From Microbacterium sp. zg-B185 (GTDB taxonomy: Bacteria; Actinomycetota; Actinomycetes; Actinomycetales; Microbacteriaceae): a stretch of 64,000 bases of DNA. Below are positions 42,451 to 52,118 of the stretch, piece after piece. Positions within the stretch are counted from its first letter, which is position 1; the number at the start of each line of letters is the position of its first letter. The stretch is taken from the NCBI RefSeq assembly GCF_030246885.1, contig NZ_CP126739.1:3224001-3288000 (forward strand). The letters are read 5' to 3'. The translations under genes and the position numbers were made by a program. Below the pieces are notes generated by a model. The model was not told the DNA's origin and ran no database searches. It saw only the letters and a list, made by a program, of their open reading frames with translations.

Positions 42451-42789
42451 ATGCCTATTCGCAGAATGGGGCGGCCCGGTCTGCTCGGCATGGCCGCCCG
42501 CACGGCGGTCGTCGCCGGGACGGCGACAGCCGTGAGCGGCAGTGTGCAGCGTCATCAGCAGGAGAGGGCGCAGAACGAGCAGTATCAGCAAGATGCCCAG
42601 GCCGCCGCGCAGCAGGCGCAGCTGGACGAAGCCGCGCGGCGCGCAGCGCAGCAGGCCCGGTCGGCTCCCGTGCCCGCAGGCGGAGGGGGCGACCTGGTCG
42701 GCGAGCTGCAGAAACTCGCCGCACTCAAAGACGCCGGGATCCTGACCGACCAGGAATTCACGACCGCCAAGGCCAAACTGCTCGGCTGA
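42451..42789 (+). CDS. SHOCT-domain protein
   Basis: 112 residues. The C-terminal 30 residues (VGELQKLAALKDAGILTDQE then FTTAKAKLL) are a SHOCT domain, a short C-terminal oligomerisation helix pair. The middle is a Gln/Ala-rich helix likely to be coiled (residues 30-60), and the N-terminus has a weakly hydrophobic stretch (GLLGMAARTAVVAGTATAVSG). Ribosome binding site AGAGGAAGAG. Probably cotranscribed with the DUF6325 gene. Function unknown. Confidence 0.82.
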   Translation: MPIRRMGRPGLLGMAARTAVVAGTATAVSGSVQRHQQERAQNEQYQQDAQAAAQQAQLDEAARRAAQQARSAPVPAGGGGDLVGELQKLAALKDAGILTDQEFTTAKAKLLG

Positions 42790-42806
42790 GCCGACCGGAT
42801 GCCCGG

Positions 42807-44909
42807 CTACGGCGACGTGATCTCCGCGGCGGCCTCCTCCGCGGCATCCGTCGTCACCGGCAGCGCACGGATGGCGTCGCCGGTGACCGGCACGCCGCCG
42901 GTCTGGTCCGGCAGGGCGTCCAGGTCGGTCGCCGCCTGCTGGAACTGCGACTGGTAGAGCCGCCAGTACGCTCCCTGGGCGGCGATGAGCTCCTCGTGCG
43001 TGCCCTTCTCCACGATGTCGCCGTGCTCCATCACCAGGATCAGGTCGGCGTCGCGGATGGTGGAGAGCCGGTGTGCGATCACGAACGACGTGCGCCCCTC
43101 GCGCAGCACCGCCATCGCGTGCTGCAGCAGCAGCTCCGTCCGGGTGTCCACCGAGGAGGTTGCCTCGTCCAGGATCAGCACCGACGGCTGGGCGACGAAG
43201 GCCCGCGCGATGGTGATCAGCTGCTTCTCGCCGGCGGAGACATTCGAGGCCTCCTCATCCAGGACGGTGTCATACCCGTCCGGGAGCGAATGCACGAAGC
43301 GGTCCACGCGGGTCGCCGTCGCCGCCTGGACGATCTCTTCGTCGGTCGCCGATTCACGGCCGTAGCGGATGTTCTCGCGGATCGTCCCGGCGAACAGCCA
43401 GGGATCCTGCAGCACCATGCCGGTGCGAGAGCGCACGTCGTCCCGGGTGAGCTGTGCGATGTCCTGCCCGTCCAGCAGGATGCGCCCGCCGTCGAGCTCG
43501 TAGAACCGCATGATGAGGTTGACCAGGGTCGTCTTGCCGGCACCGGTCGGACCGACGATCGCCACGGTCTGGCCGGGTTCGACGCGGAAGGACAGGTCCG
43601 TGATGAGCGGGTGCTCCGGGTTGTACGCGAAGCGCACGTTCTGGAACTCGATGACACCCTCTCCGTGCACCGGTTCGGGCGCATCCGGGGCGTCGGGCTC
43701 CTGCTCGTCCGCGTCCAGCAGGTTGAACACCCGTTCGGCCGATGCGGTACCGGACTGGATGACGGCGGCCATGCCGCCCAGCTGGGACAGCGGCTGGGTG
43801 AACTGCTGCGAGTACTGGATGAACGCCTGGACGTCACCGAGGCGCAGCTGGCCGTTGGCCACCATCAGGCCACCCAGTACGGCGATGCCGACATAGGTGA
43901 GGTTTCCGATGAACATCATGCCCGGCATGATGATCCCGGAGAGGAACTGCGCCTTGAAGCTGGCCTGGTACAGCTCCTCGTTCTCGACCTGGAACTTCTC
44001 TCGCGAGTCGACCTCACGGCCGAACACCTTCACCAGCGCGTGACCCGAGAAGGACTCCTCCACGCGCGCGTTCAGGCGCCCCACCTTGCGCCACTGGGTT
44101 CCGAACGCCTTCTGCGAGCGGGGTCCGATGACGCCGAAGATGACCGCCATCAGCGGCAGCGACACCAGCGCGACCAGCGCCAGCTGCCACGAGATGGAGA
44201 ACATCATGATCAGCACGCCGATGACCGTCAGCACCGATGTCACCACGCTGGACAGGGACTGCTGCATCGTCTGGGTGATGTTGTCGATGTCGTTGGTGAC
44301 GCGCGAGATGAGCTCGCCGCGCTGCACCTTGTCGAAGTAGGACAACGGCAGCCGGTTGATCTTCGTCTCGACCGACTCGCGCAGACGCCACATCGTGCGC
44401 ACCATGATGATGTTGATCACGTAACCCTGGATCCAGCTCAGGAACGAGGAGCCGACGTAGATCGCCAGGACCGCCACGACCACGGTGCGCAGCGCATCGA
44501 AATCGACGCCCGCGCCGACGGTGAAGTTGTCCATCGCCGCGATGACGTTCGCGAGGTCGGTCTGGCCCGCGCTGCGCAGCGCGTCGACCACCACTGCCTG
44601 CGAGGTGCCCGCCGGGAACTGCTCCGCGAGCGCGTTGGAGGCGACGCCTTCGAAGATGAGGTTGGTCGCCTGCCCGAGGATCTTCGGTGCGATCACGGCG
44701 AGGAAGACTCCGGCGGCACCCAGGATCGAGACGAAGACGAAGGCCACCGCGTGCGGCCGGAGCAGGCCGATCAGGCGCGCGAAGCTCTTGCCGAAGTTCG
44801 ACGCCTTGCCGGGGGCGACGCTGTCCCAGTCGCCGGAGTTCAGCCGGGCCTGCTCGGCCAGTTCCAGTTCGAGGCGCTCCTCCTCGGCGAGGTTGTCCGG
44901 AGCGCTCAT
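42807..44909 (-). CDS. ABC exporter half-transporter, subunit B (canonical ATP site residues)
   Basis: 700 residues: polar N-terminus of about 60 residues, six-helix exporter domain, and C-terminal ABC domain with Walker A GPTGAGKTT, signature VSAGEKQLITIARAF, Walker B LILDEATSSVD and switch VIAHRLSTI. The helix pair 1-2 carries an inserted extracytoplasmic segment (residues about 95-150). The partner gene at 44906 overlaps its start (ATGA) and has a degenerate site, so a heterodimeric multidrug or lipid exporter with one weak ATP site is expected. Confidence 0.9.
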   Translation of the reverse strand: MSAPDNLAEEERLELELAEQARLNSGDWDSVAPGKASNFGKSFARLIGLLRPHAVAFVFVSILGAAGVFLAVIAPKILGQATNLIFEGVASNALAEQFPAGTSQAVVVDALRSAGQTDLANVIAAMDNFTVGAGVDFDALRTVVVAVLAIYVGSSFLSWIQGYVINIIMVRTMWRLRESVETKINRLPLSYFDKVQRGELISRVTNDIDNITQTMQQSLSSVVTSVLTVIGVLIMMFSISWQLALVALVSLPLMAVIFGVIGPRSQKAFGTQWRKVGRLNARVEESFSGHALVKVFGREVDSREKFQVENEELYQASFKAQFLSGIIMPGMMFIGNLTYVGIAVLGGLMVANGQLRLGDVQAFIQYSQQFTQPLSQLGGMAAVIQSGTASAERVFNLLDADEQEPDAPDAPEPVHGEGVIEFQNVRFAYNPEHPLITDLSFRVEPGQTVAIVGPTGAGKTTLVNLIMRFYELDGGRILLDGQDIAQLTRDDVRSRTGMVLQDPWLFAGTIRENIRYGRESATDEEIVQAATATRVDRFVHSLPDGYDTVLDEEASNVSAGEKQLITIARAFVAQPSVLILDEATSSVDTRTELLLQHAMAVLREGRTSFVIAHRLSTIRDADLILVMEHGDIVEKGTHEELIAAQGAYWRLYQSQFQQAATDLDALPDQTGGVPVTGDAIRALPVTTDAAEEAAAEITSP

Positions 44910-46633
44910 ACCTCCACCCCCAGCTGCGATTCGACGATCTCGCGATACGTCTCGCTCGTCCTCAGCAGCTCCTCGTGCGTGCCCAAGCCCACCATGCGAC
45001 CGTCCTCGAGGACCACGATGCGATCCGCGGCGGTGATGGTGGATACGCGCTGGGCGACGACGACCTTGGTCACCTGAGGCAGCTCGCGCCAGAGCGCCTG
45101 CCGCAGCCGGGCGTCGGTGGCCAGGTCCAGGGCGGAGAACGAGTCGTCGAAGATGAGGATGTCCGGCTGGTGCACGATGGCGCGGGCGATGGCGAGGCGC
45201 TGGCGCTGGCCGCCGGACACATTCGTCCCGCCCTGCGCGATCCGCGCGTTCAGCTGTCCCTCCATCTCCTGCACGAAGTCCTTGCCCTGGGCGATCTCCA
45301 GTGCGTGCCACAGCTCGTCGTCGGTGGCCTCCTCGCGTCCGAATCGGAGGTTCGAGGCGACCGTGCCGGAGAACAGGAACGGACGCTGCGGCACCAGGCC
45401 GATGCCCTTCCACAGATGGTCCAGGTCCGCCTCGCGGACATCCACCCCGCCGACCAGCACCGCGCCGGCGGTCACGTCGAACAGCCGCGGGATGAGCGAG
45501 ACGAGAGTCGTCTTGCCGGACCCCGTTGAGCCCACGATCGCCACGGTCTCACCCCGGGCGGCTGCGAAGGTGATGTCCCTCAGGACCGGCGACTCCGCCC
45601 CGGGGTAGGTGAACTCCGCGTGCTCGAAGGCGACGGTGCCGGGTGCGGCGAAGTCGCGGACCGGATCGGCCGCGCGCGCGAGGGTGGACTGACTGGCCAG
45701 GACTTCGCCGATGCGCTCCGCGGACACGGCTGCCCTCGGGATCATGATCGTCATGAAACTGGCCATCAGCACGCCCATCAGGATCTGCGCGACGTACTGC
45801 ATGAACGCGAACAGGGTGCCGATCTCCACGGTGCCCGCGTCCACCTGGATTCCGCCGAACCAGATCACGCCGATGAGTGTGATGTTCAGCACCAGCATGG
45901 CCACCGGGAACAGCAGCACGAACAGGGATCCCACCTTGCGGCCGACCACCATGATGTCGGTATTGGCGACCGCGAACCGCTCCTCTTCGATGTCCTCCCG
46001 GACGAACGCGCGCACCACCCGTACCCCGGTCAACTGCTCGCGCAGGACGCGGTTCACCGCATCGAGCTTCTTCTGGAAGCTGCGGAACAGCGGCACCATG
46101 CGGCTGATGATCAGGACCACGAACACCAGCAGGAGCGGCACCGACACGCCGATCAGCCAGCTCAGACCGACGTCCTGCTGCAGTGCCATGATGACCCCGC
46201 CGATCGCCAGGAGCGGCGCGGTGACCAGCATCGTGGCGCCCATCATCGCCAGCATCTGCACCTGCTGCACGTCGTTGGTGTTGCGGGTGATCAGCGATCC
46301 GGGGCCGAAGGTGGACACCTCCCGCTCGGAGAAGCCGCTGACCTTCTCGTACACGTCCAGGCGGATGTCCCGCCCGGCGGCCATCGCCGCGCGGGCGGCG
46401 AAGTAGGTCGCGATCACCGAGGCGACGATCTGTCCGAGCGAGATCGCCAGCATGAACGTGCCGGTCGACCAGATGTAGGCGGTGTCGCCGCGTGAGACGC
46501 CGTTGTCGATGATGTCGGCGTTCAGTCGTGGCAGGTACAGCGAGGCCATCGCGGCGATGAACTGGAACAGCAGCACGCCCAGCAGAAGCCAGCGATACGG
46601 CTTCAGATAGCGGAAGAGGAGTTTGCCGAGCAC
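44906..46633 (-). CDS. ABC exporter half-transporter, subunit A (degenerate ATP site residues)
   Basis: About 575 residues, six hydrophobic helices then an ABC domain: Walker A GSTGSGKTT, signature VSGGQRQRLAIARAI. Two catalytic residues differ from the canon: Walker B reads LIFDDSFSALD (Asp instead of catalytic Glu) and the switch reads VVAQRVSTI (Gln instead of His). Combined with its canonical partner, this is the asymmetric arrangement of heterodimeric exporters. GTG at 46633 is preferred (GGAG five bases upstream, and the protein then begins LGKLLFRYLKPYRW as relatives do); GTG at 46678 is an alternative. Confidence 0.9.
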   Translation of the reverse strand: MLGKLLFRYLKPYRWLLLGVLLFQFIAAMASLYLPRLNADIIDNGVSRGDTAYIWSTGTFMLAISLGQIVASVIATYFAARAAMAAGRDIRLDVYEKVSGFSEREVSTFGPGSLITRNTNDVQQVQMLAMMGATMLVTAPLLAIGGVIMALQQDVGLSWLIGVSVPLLLVFVVLIISRMVPLFRSFQKKLDAVNRVLREQLTGVRVVRAFVREDIEEERFAVANTDIMVVGRKVGSLFVLLFPVAMLVLNITLIGVIWFGGIQVDAGTVEIGTLFAFMQYVAQILMGVLMASFMTIMIPRAAVSAERIGEVLASQSTLARAADPVRDFAAPGTVAFEHAEFTYPGAESPVLRDITFAAARGETVAIVGSTGSGKTTLVSLIPRLFDVTAGAVLVGGVDVREADLDHLWKGIGLVPQRPFLFSGTVASNLRFGREEATDDELWHALEIAQGKDFVQEMEGQLNARIAQGGTNVSGGQRQRLAIARAIVHQPDILIFDDSFSALDLATDARLRQALWRELPQVTKVVVAQRVSTITAADRIVVLEDGRMVGLGTHEELLRTSETYREIVESQLGVEV

Positions 46634-46754
46634 GGGATCTCCGAAGAAGGTCGAGAGAAAGTGGCGGAGCGGCGCCACCGAACCACCCTGCCACGATCCT
46701 CCGACACGCTCATCCCCTGCGGCCCTCGGTACGCTGAGGGCGGAATGGCGGGGC

Positions 46755-47681
46755 TCAGACGAACCGGACCGCCTGCTGCAGGCGCGTGCGGATGTCGAAG
46801 ATCTCGTTGCCGCCGATCGAACGCGCACCGGGCACACCCTGCCGCAGCAGGTTCGACAGCGCACCGCGCGCGACCAGCACGACGGGGGTGCCGCGCACCC
46901 GGCCGAGGTCGGTGACCGCCTGGACCAGGTCGTCGTCGGGCAGGACGATGACGGCGCCGCCGAACCGGACGCCCGCCGCCCGCGCCAGAACGCGCATCCG
47001 CGCGAGCAGGTCGGCGACCGGAGTGCCCGGAACCGCGTCACCCGTGATCTCACCCCGTCGGATGCCGATCGGGCCGCCGAAGTCTTCGGAGAGGACCGCG
47101 TACAGTCCGGAAGGGCTCAGCACGATGTGATCCAGCTTGTCGTCACCGGTGCCCCCGCGGACCGGCGCGGCCACGTCGTGCCAGACCGTGTACCCCATGC
47201 CCAGCTCGGAGACGACGCGCGCGGTGGCCTCCTCCGCCAGCGCGTCGGCGAGCATGCGACGCAGTTCGCGCGGCGCTGACCGCACCAGGGCCGGGTCGTA
47301 CGGATCGTCGATCGTCACGCCTCGGCCGGCCCACTCCCTGATCAGGGTGAGGTATCGCTCCCGCCGCCATCCACCCGGCTGCCCGTGGGATCGCGCCTTC
47401 GGCCGCGTGTCCGCGGGGCGCGCCGGAGCACGCCAGCCGGCCCACTCCGGGGCAGGGGCGTCCGCGAAGCCGTGCCCGCGGTCGTATGCCGCCCGCGCCG
47501 CGGACGTGCCGACGAGCTCCCACGCCCGCTGCACCTGGACGAAGACGGCGGCATCCCCGCCGGTGTCCGGGTGCGTCTGGCGGAGCCGGAGCCGGTACGC
47601 ACGCCGCAGCGACTCCTCGTCGGTCGTGGGCTCGACGCCGAGGACGTCGTAGGCCGACGCGGACAGCGGGCTGTCGAACAC
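46755..47681 (-). CDS. J-domain protein with nuclease-related-like C-terminal region
   Basis: 308 residues. J domain at residues 8-65 with the essential HPD in RQTHPDTGGDAA, so it can stimulate an Hsp70 (DnaK). Residues 65-110 form a flexible linker. The C-terminal 180 residues (KLDHIVLSPSGLYAVLSEDFGG, VLVARGALSNLLRQG) faintly resemble NERD-type domains, a suggestion only. GTG at 47681 has AGGGG six bases upstream. Stands alone between ABC exporter and membrane protein genes. Confidence 0.8.
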   Translation of the reverse strand: MFDSPLSASAYDVLGVEPTTDEESLRRAYRLRLRQTHPDTGGDAAVFVQVQRAWELVGTSAARAAYDRGHGFADAPAPEWAGWRAPARPADTRPKARSHGQPGGWRRERYLTLIREWAGRGVTIDDPYDPALVRSAPRELRRMLADALAEEATARVVSELGMGYTVWHDVAAPVRGGTGDDKLDHIVLSPSGLYAVLSEDFGGPIGIRRGEITGDAVPGTPVADLLARMRVLARAAGVRFGGAVIVLPDDDLVQAVTDLGRVRGTPVVLVARGALSNLLRQGVPGARSIGGNEIFDIRTRLQQAVRFV

Positions 47682-47780
47682 GCGGACCCCTCCCCTGCCG
47701 CGCACGCGGCCGGATACAGGCTAATCGCTGCACGGGACCACTCGGTCCGCGCGGCCGCGATCGGGACCTCGCCCCGACCC

Positions 47781-48371
47781 TCAGCGGCGCTCGTTGCGGC
47801 GCGCGTACGCCGAAGCGCTCCGGCTGGACAGGGCGAGCAGGATCAGGATGTCCAGGCTCAGCGAGACGAAGGTGCCCTCGATGGTGATCTCCTGTCCCTG
47901 CGCCCACCAGGCGGTGAACGCGGTCGAGATCGACAGCGCCGAGATCAGCATCACCACGACCCTCGGCCAGTTCCGGCCGCGGTAGATCAGGTACGCCAGC
48001 AGCGCGTCGATCGCGAGCACCACCGCCCCCAAGGCGACCAGGATCGACAGCGTGAGCTGCTTGATCTCCGGCGTCAGCGCCCCGCCGCCGTCCCAGATAT
48101 CCAGCTGGTCGGCGACCTCGTCCCATCCGGCGACCAGGGCGACGAGCACCAGGACGCCGGTGATGACCCGGAACAGCACCAGCAGGGCGCCTGCGATCGT
48201 CGTCGTCGGCCGCCGCATGCCGGGGTCGTACCCGGTCGGCTTGAGCAGCTGCTCGGGCGGTTCGAACGCGGGCCGCTTGGCCGGCATCGCCGCGGCATCG
48301 GGCGACGGGCCCGCGGCCGGCGTCGGCACGTTCTGCGGCGTCGGGCCCGTGCCGGAGGTCTGCGCGGTCAC
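47781..48371 (-). CDS. Integral membrane protein, function unknown
   Basis: 196 residues: a proline-rich cytoplasmic N-terminus of about 50 residues, then hydrophobic segments near 60-82, 105-125, 130-150 and 160-180. No family recognised. The GTG start overlaps the stop of the LssY-like gene (GTGA), so the two are co-translated and probably act together at the membrane. Confidence 0.78.
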   Translation of the reverse strand: MTAQTSGTGPTPQNVPTPAAGPSPDAAAMPAKRPAFEPPEQLLKPTGYDPGMRRPTTTIAGALLVLFRVITGVLVLVALVAGWDEVADQLDIWDGGGALTPEIKQLTLSILVALGAVVLAIDALLAYLIYRGRNWPRVVVMLISALSISTAFTAWWAQGQEITIEGTFVSLSLDILILLALSSRSASAYARRNERR

Positions 48372-49198
48372 CTCGCCACCTCCGCGAGGGCACGCACGTC
48401 GATGATCGGGAGGTCTCCGTCGGTGCGGATCGAATCGCCGCCGCCGTTTCGCGCGTGGTAGCCCGTCGAGAAGTCCTTGATCACATCCACCCGCACCCGG
48501 GGATCGGCCGCGGTCACCGTGGCGACGATGTGGTCGCGCTCGACGTCCGTGTCGGCGTCGATGCGGTGGGTGATCTGGAGGGTGAACAGCGACAGGCCCA
48601 CGCTGGTGTCGAACGTGCCCGCCGCGACCCAGTCGACGCGGCGCCCGCCCGGCAGGAGCCAGCCTTCGGGGCACTTCCAGAACCGCACGTGATGACGCTG
48701 CGCCGGATTGCCGTCCACTTCCTGCTGATAGGCGAAGTCCTGCTGGCGCCCGAACAGGAACAGCGGGCTCACCGGGGCCTGATGGTAGCTGCGGCGCGAC
48801 AGGGTCGAGGTGACGATCTGCCAGGACGAGCGCAGCGTGACCGGGTCGGCACGGGTCCAGGCGGCATCGCTCATCGCGCGCTCGATCTGATCCCGCTCAC
48901 CGAGCAAGGCCAGGTTGACCGGGTCGCCCAGCAGGCCGTCGCTGGTGCGAGCCCGTCCGATGAAGTAGTCCGGCACGTAGATCGTGGTCAGGATGCGATG
49001 CAGTCGCGGCAGCACCAGGTACGCCAGCAGCCCCCAGAATGCGATCACGAGGACGATCCCCCACCAGCCGATCCGGAAGGACTCGTTGAAGCTCAGGAAC
49101 GCCAGCCAGACCGCGGCGGCACCGGCGAAGACGAAGAAGAACCAGTCCACGGCGATGCCCAGCGAGTATCTGCGGGACCGGGACTTCTGCACCTTCAC
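48368..49198 (-). CDS. LssY C-terminal domain protein, membrane-anchored
   Basis: 276 residues. Two hydrophobic segments near residues 14-34 and 44-66, followed by a soluble domain matching LssY_C: GDPVNLALLGERDQIERAM, RHHVRFWKCPEGW (conserved His and Trp), WVAAGTFDTSVGLS and ITHRIDADTDVERD. The family occurs with phosphatase-like membrane proteins but its role is unclear. GTG start with AGGAG six bases upstream. First gene of a two-gene unit with 47781. Confidence 0.85.
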   Translation of the reverse strand: MKVQKSRSRRYSLGIAVDWFFFVFAGAAAVWLAFLSFNESFRIGWWGIVLVIAFWGLLAYLVLPRLHRILTTIYVPDYFIGRARTSDGLLGDPVNLALLGERDQIERAMSDAAWTRADPVTLRSSWQIVTSTLSRRSYHQAPVSPLFLFGRQQDFAYQQEVDGNPAQRHHVRFWKCPEGWLLPGGRRVDWVAAGTFDTSVGLSLFTLQITHRIDADTDVERDHIVATVTAADPRVRVDVIKDFSTGYHARNGGGDSIRTDGDLPIIDVRALAEVAR

Positions 49199-49207
49199 GA
49201 TCGTCTC

Positions 49208-50290
49208 CTAGCCCCACAGCCCGATACGCGGCCGGTAGGCGAAAGCGGATGCCGCGGCATCCGCGGCCAGCTCGCCGATCGTCGCCGGCTGCCAGCGCGG
49301 CGCACGGTCCTTGTCCACCAGCTGCGCGCGGATGCCCTCGATCAGATCCGGCTGCGAGGTGACGAACCACAACACCAGGCCGTACTCCTGGGCCAGGGCG
49401 GCACGCAGGTCGGGCAGGTCGCGGGCGCGCCGGACGGCCTCGAGGGTGACCGCCAGGCCGGTGGGCGACAGTTCGCCCAGGACCGCGGCAGTGTCGGATG
49501 CCGCCGCTTCCGGCCTGGCCCGCAACCTGTCGACGATGTCCGCGACCGTCCCTGCCGAGAAGGCGTCATCGATCCAGTCGCGGCTGCGCGCGAGGCCGGA
49601 TTCGCGTGGTCGCCCACCGTCCGCCGACCGGCTCAGGAATCGGGAGACGCGTTCCGCCGCCGTTCCTGGGCCGGTTGCGAGCGCACCGCGCAGGCCGTCG
49701 AGGTCCGCGGAGGGCACGAAGTGGTCGGCCAGGCCGACGGCGATCGCGTCCGCGGCATCCATCGTCCTGCCCGTCAGTGCGAGGTACTCGCCGAGTCTCC
49801 CGGGGGCATGCGCCAGCAGCCGGCTGCCGCCGACGTCCGGGGTGAAGCCGATCCGGGTCTCCGGCATCGCGAGCTGCGAGCGCTCGGTCACGATGCGGAT
49901 CGCCGCGTGGCCGGCCAGGCCGATGCCACCGCCCATGGTGACGCCGTCGGCCAGAACGACGATCGGCTTGGGGTACTCCGCGATCCGTGCGTTCAGCGCG
50001 TACTCCGCGCGGAAGAAGCCGCCGGCGGCCTCGGCATCGCCGGAGCGGATCTGCTCGTACAGCGCCCGGACATCGCCGCCTGCGCAGAATCCTCGGTCTC
50101 CGGCGCCGTCGAGCAGCACGATCTGGACGCCCGGATCGTGCTCCCAGGCGTCCAGAGCGGCGGCCAGGTCGCCGATCATCCGCAGGTCCAGGGCGTTCAG
50201 CGCGCGGGGACGATTCAGGGTGAGGTGGCCGAGGCCGTGCGATGACCGCACGAGTACGGGCGCCTCGCTCGGCAGGGCGGGGTCGGTCAC
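49208..50290 (-). CDS. Enoyl-CoA hydratase/isomerase family, 3-hydroxyisobutyryl-CoA hydrolase-like
   Basis: 360 residues, longer than simple crotonases (about 260) and as expected for 3-hydroxyisobutyryl-CoA hydrolase of valine breakdown. Oxyanion-hole motifs FCAGGDVRALYE near residue 70 and MGGGIGLAGHAAIRIVTE near 120, then MPETRIGFTPDVGGSR. GTG at 50290 lies seven bases after TAACGT (leaderless-like). The 16-base palindrome GGATGCCGCGGCATCC occurs in its 3' coding part (49247-49262). Confidence 0.86.
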   Translation of the reverse strand: MTDPALPSEAPVLVRSSHGLGHLTLNRPRALNALDLRMIGDLAAALDAWEHDPGVQIVLLDGAGDRGFCAGGDVRALYEQIRSGDAEAAGGFFRAEYALNARIAEYPKPIVVLADGVTMGGGIGLAGHAAIRIVTERSQLAMPETRIGFTPDVGGSRLLAHAPGRLGEYLALTGRTMDAADAIAVGLADHFVPSADLDGLRGALATGPGTAAERVSRFLSRSADGGRPRESGLARSRDWIDDAFSAGTVADIVDRLRARPEAAASDTAAVLGELSPTGLAVTLEAVRRARDLPDLRAALAQEYGLVLWFVTSQPDLIEGIRAQLVDKDRAPRWQPATIGELAADAAASAFAYRPRIGLWG

Positions 50291-50423
50291 GATCGCAACG
50301 TTACCGCGCAGGCGCGTGGGTTCGTTCGCGGGCAGCCGGACTGCCGCGGAGGAGGTGGTGCCGTGCACGGAGCAACGGTTTCCGCCAGGATAGGAGACGA
50401 CTGACCGACGACGAGAGGTTCGC

Positions 50424-52118
50424 ATGCCCGAGGGACAGGTGCTGGAGTTCTCCGGGATCACCAAGCGCTTCGGTGCCGTGACCGCGGTCTCCGACTTCTC
50501 CGCCCGCGTCGAGCCGGGTCGGGTCACCGGCTTCCTGGGGCCCAACGGCGCCGGCAAGACCACGACGCTGCGGATCCTCCTCGGCCTGGTCCGGCCCACC
50601 GCCGGCACGGCCCTGATCGGCGGCGCCCCGTATTCGTCGCTGCGCGAGCCGCTGCAGAGCGTCGGGGCGGTGCTGGAGGCCTCCAGCTTCCACCCCGGCC
50701 GGACCGCGGCGAACCACCTGCGGGTCTACGCGCAGGCGGCCGGGCTGCCCGCCGTCCGGGTGGATGAGGCGCTCGGCGTGGTCGGACTCGCCGACGTGGG
50801 CGGCCGCAAGGTGGGCGGATTCTCGCTCGGCATGAGGCAGCGCCTCGGACTCGCCTATGCCCTGCTCGGCGATCCCGGCGTGCTCGTCCTGGACGAGCCC
50901 TCCAACGGCCTGGATCCCGAGGGCATCAAGTGGATGCGCGGGTTCCTGCGCAACCTGGCTCAAGAGGGCCGTACCGTCCTGGTGTCCTCGCACCTGCTCG
51001 CAGAGGTGCAGCAGACCGTCGATTCGGTGCTGATCATCGCCCAGGGCCGCCTCGTCTATCAGGGCGCGCTGGAGGACCTCGCCGACCCGAGCGAATTCGC
51101 CACCGTCGTGGACGCGCCCGAGCGCACGGCGCTGGCCGCCGCGCTCGAGGCCGCGGGCGCCTCGTTCGAGCTTCTCCGCTCCGGTCTGACGGTGCGCGGA
51201 CTGGATCCGGTCGCGGTCGGGCAGATCGCGGCATCCGCCGGCGTCGCGCTGTCCTCTCTGCAGCGGCGCGGGCCTGCGCTCGAGGAGGTCTTCCTCGACC
51301 TGGTCAGCGGAGCCCGCGTGCACCCGACCGCAGCCGGGGCGCTCGGCGCGGTCACGGCGCTGACGCCGATCGCGGACGCGGATGCCGAGACGGAACCGGC
51401 GCTCTCCCCCAGGCGAGTCGACCCTGCGGAGACGGCGACGGCCGGATCGGCTCCGGAGCCCCGCGAGCAGACCGACGCTGCGGAGACCGGCGTGGTCGTG
51501 CACGCCACGGACGACGCCATGACCGGACAGGACGCTGACGCCCCGCAGATCTCAGCCCCCGCAACCGGGCAGCCCCCGCACGCCCCACAGCCCGCCGGGG
51601 CCACACCGCCCGCGACGTACGCCGTCGCCAGCACCGGCGTCATCGACATCGTCCCGTTCGACGCGGGCGACGCGGCCACCGACGCCTACCGAGACGGCCT
51701 CGCACTGGACGCCGACCCCGATGTCGAGGCGCTGGGCGCCATCGATGCGGAGCTGTCCCGCCCCGCCAACGCGCCCGCCACCGGCGTGGTGGGCTTCGAC
51801 ACCGACGCGGCCGTCGCCTCCGGCGCGTTCAGCTCCGAGGCGCCGGACATCGAGCGTCCGCTCGGCGACGCGGACCTCGTCGAGGAATCCGGTGACGTGG
51901 AGCGACCGTGGGAGAACTACGTCAAGACCGAGGCGGATGTCGAGGCGGACGCGTTCTTCTCCAGCTTCGCCGCCGAGCAGAGGGCCGAACGAGCCGCCTC
52001 CCGCGCACCGGGCACGATGGCCGAAGAGCAGACGGGGGACGCGGCATCCCAGCCGGCGATGCCCGACGAGGGCACCGCCGAGGAAGACCGCACCGACGAG
52101 GGGGGTGAGCCGCGATGA
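50424..52118 (+). CDS. ABC transporter ATPase with long acidic C-terminal tail
   Basis: 564 residues. Residues 1-300 are a normal DrrA-like ATPase: Walker A GPNGAGKTT, signature FSLGMRQRLGLAYALL, Walker B LVLDEPSNGLDPEG, switch VSSHLL. Residues from about 305 to 564 are low-complexity, rich in Ala, Asp, Glu, Pro and Thr, with no domain, ending in a weakly helical stretch (DVEADAFFSSFAAEQ). Typical ATPases of this class end near 310. Ribosome binding site GAGAGG. It overlaps the permease start (ATGA). The tail could be a protein-interaction region. Confidence 0.88.
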   Translation: MPEGQVLEFSGITKRFGAVTAVSDFSARVEPGRVTGFLGPNGAGKTTTLRILLGLVRPTAGTALIGGAPYSSLREPLQSVGAVLEASSFHPGRTAANHLRVYAQAAGLPAVRVDEALGVVGLADVGGRKVGGFSLGMRQRLGLAYALLGDPGVLVLDEPSNGLDPEGIKWMRGFLRNLAQEGRTVLVSSHLLAEVQQTVDSVLIIAQGRLVYQGALEDLADPSEFATVVDAPERTALAAALEAAGASFELLRSGLTVRGLDPVAVGQIAASAGVALSSLQRRGPALEEVFLDLVSGARVHPTAAGALGAVTALTPIADADAETEPALSPRRVDPAETATAGSAPEPREQTDAAETGVVVHATDDAMTGQDADAPQISAPATGQPPHAPQPAGATPPATYAVASTGVIDIVPFDAGDAATDAYRDGLALDADPDVEALGAIDAELSRPANAPATGVVGFDTDAAVASGAFSSEAPDIERPLGDADLVEESGDVERPWENYVKTEADVEADAFFSSFAAEQRAERAASRAPGTMAEEQTGDAASQPAMPDEGTAEEDRTDEGGEPR

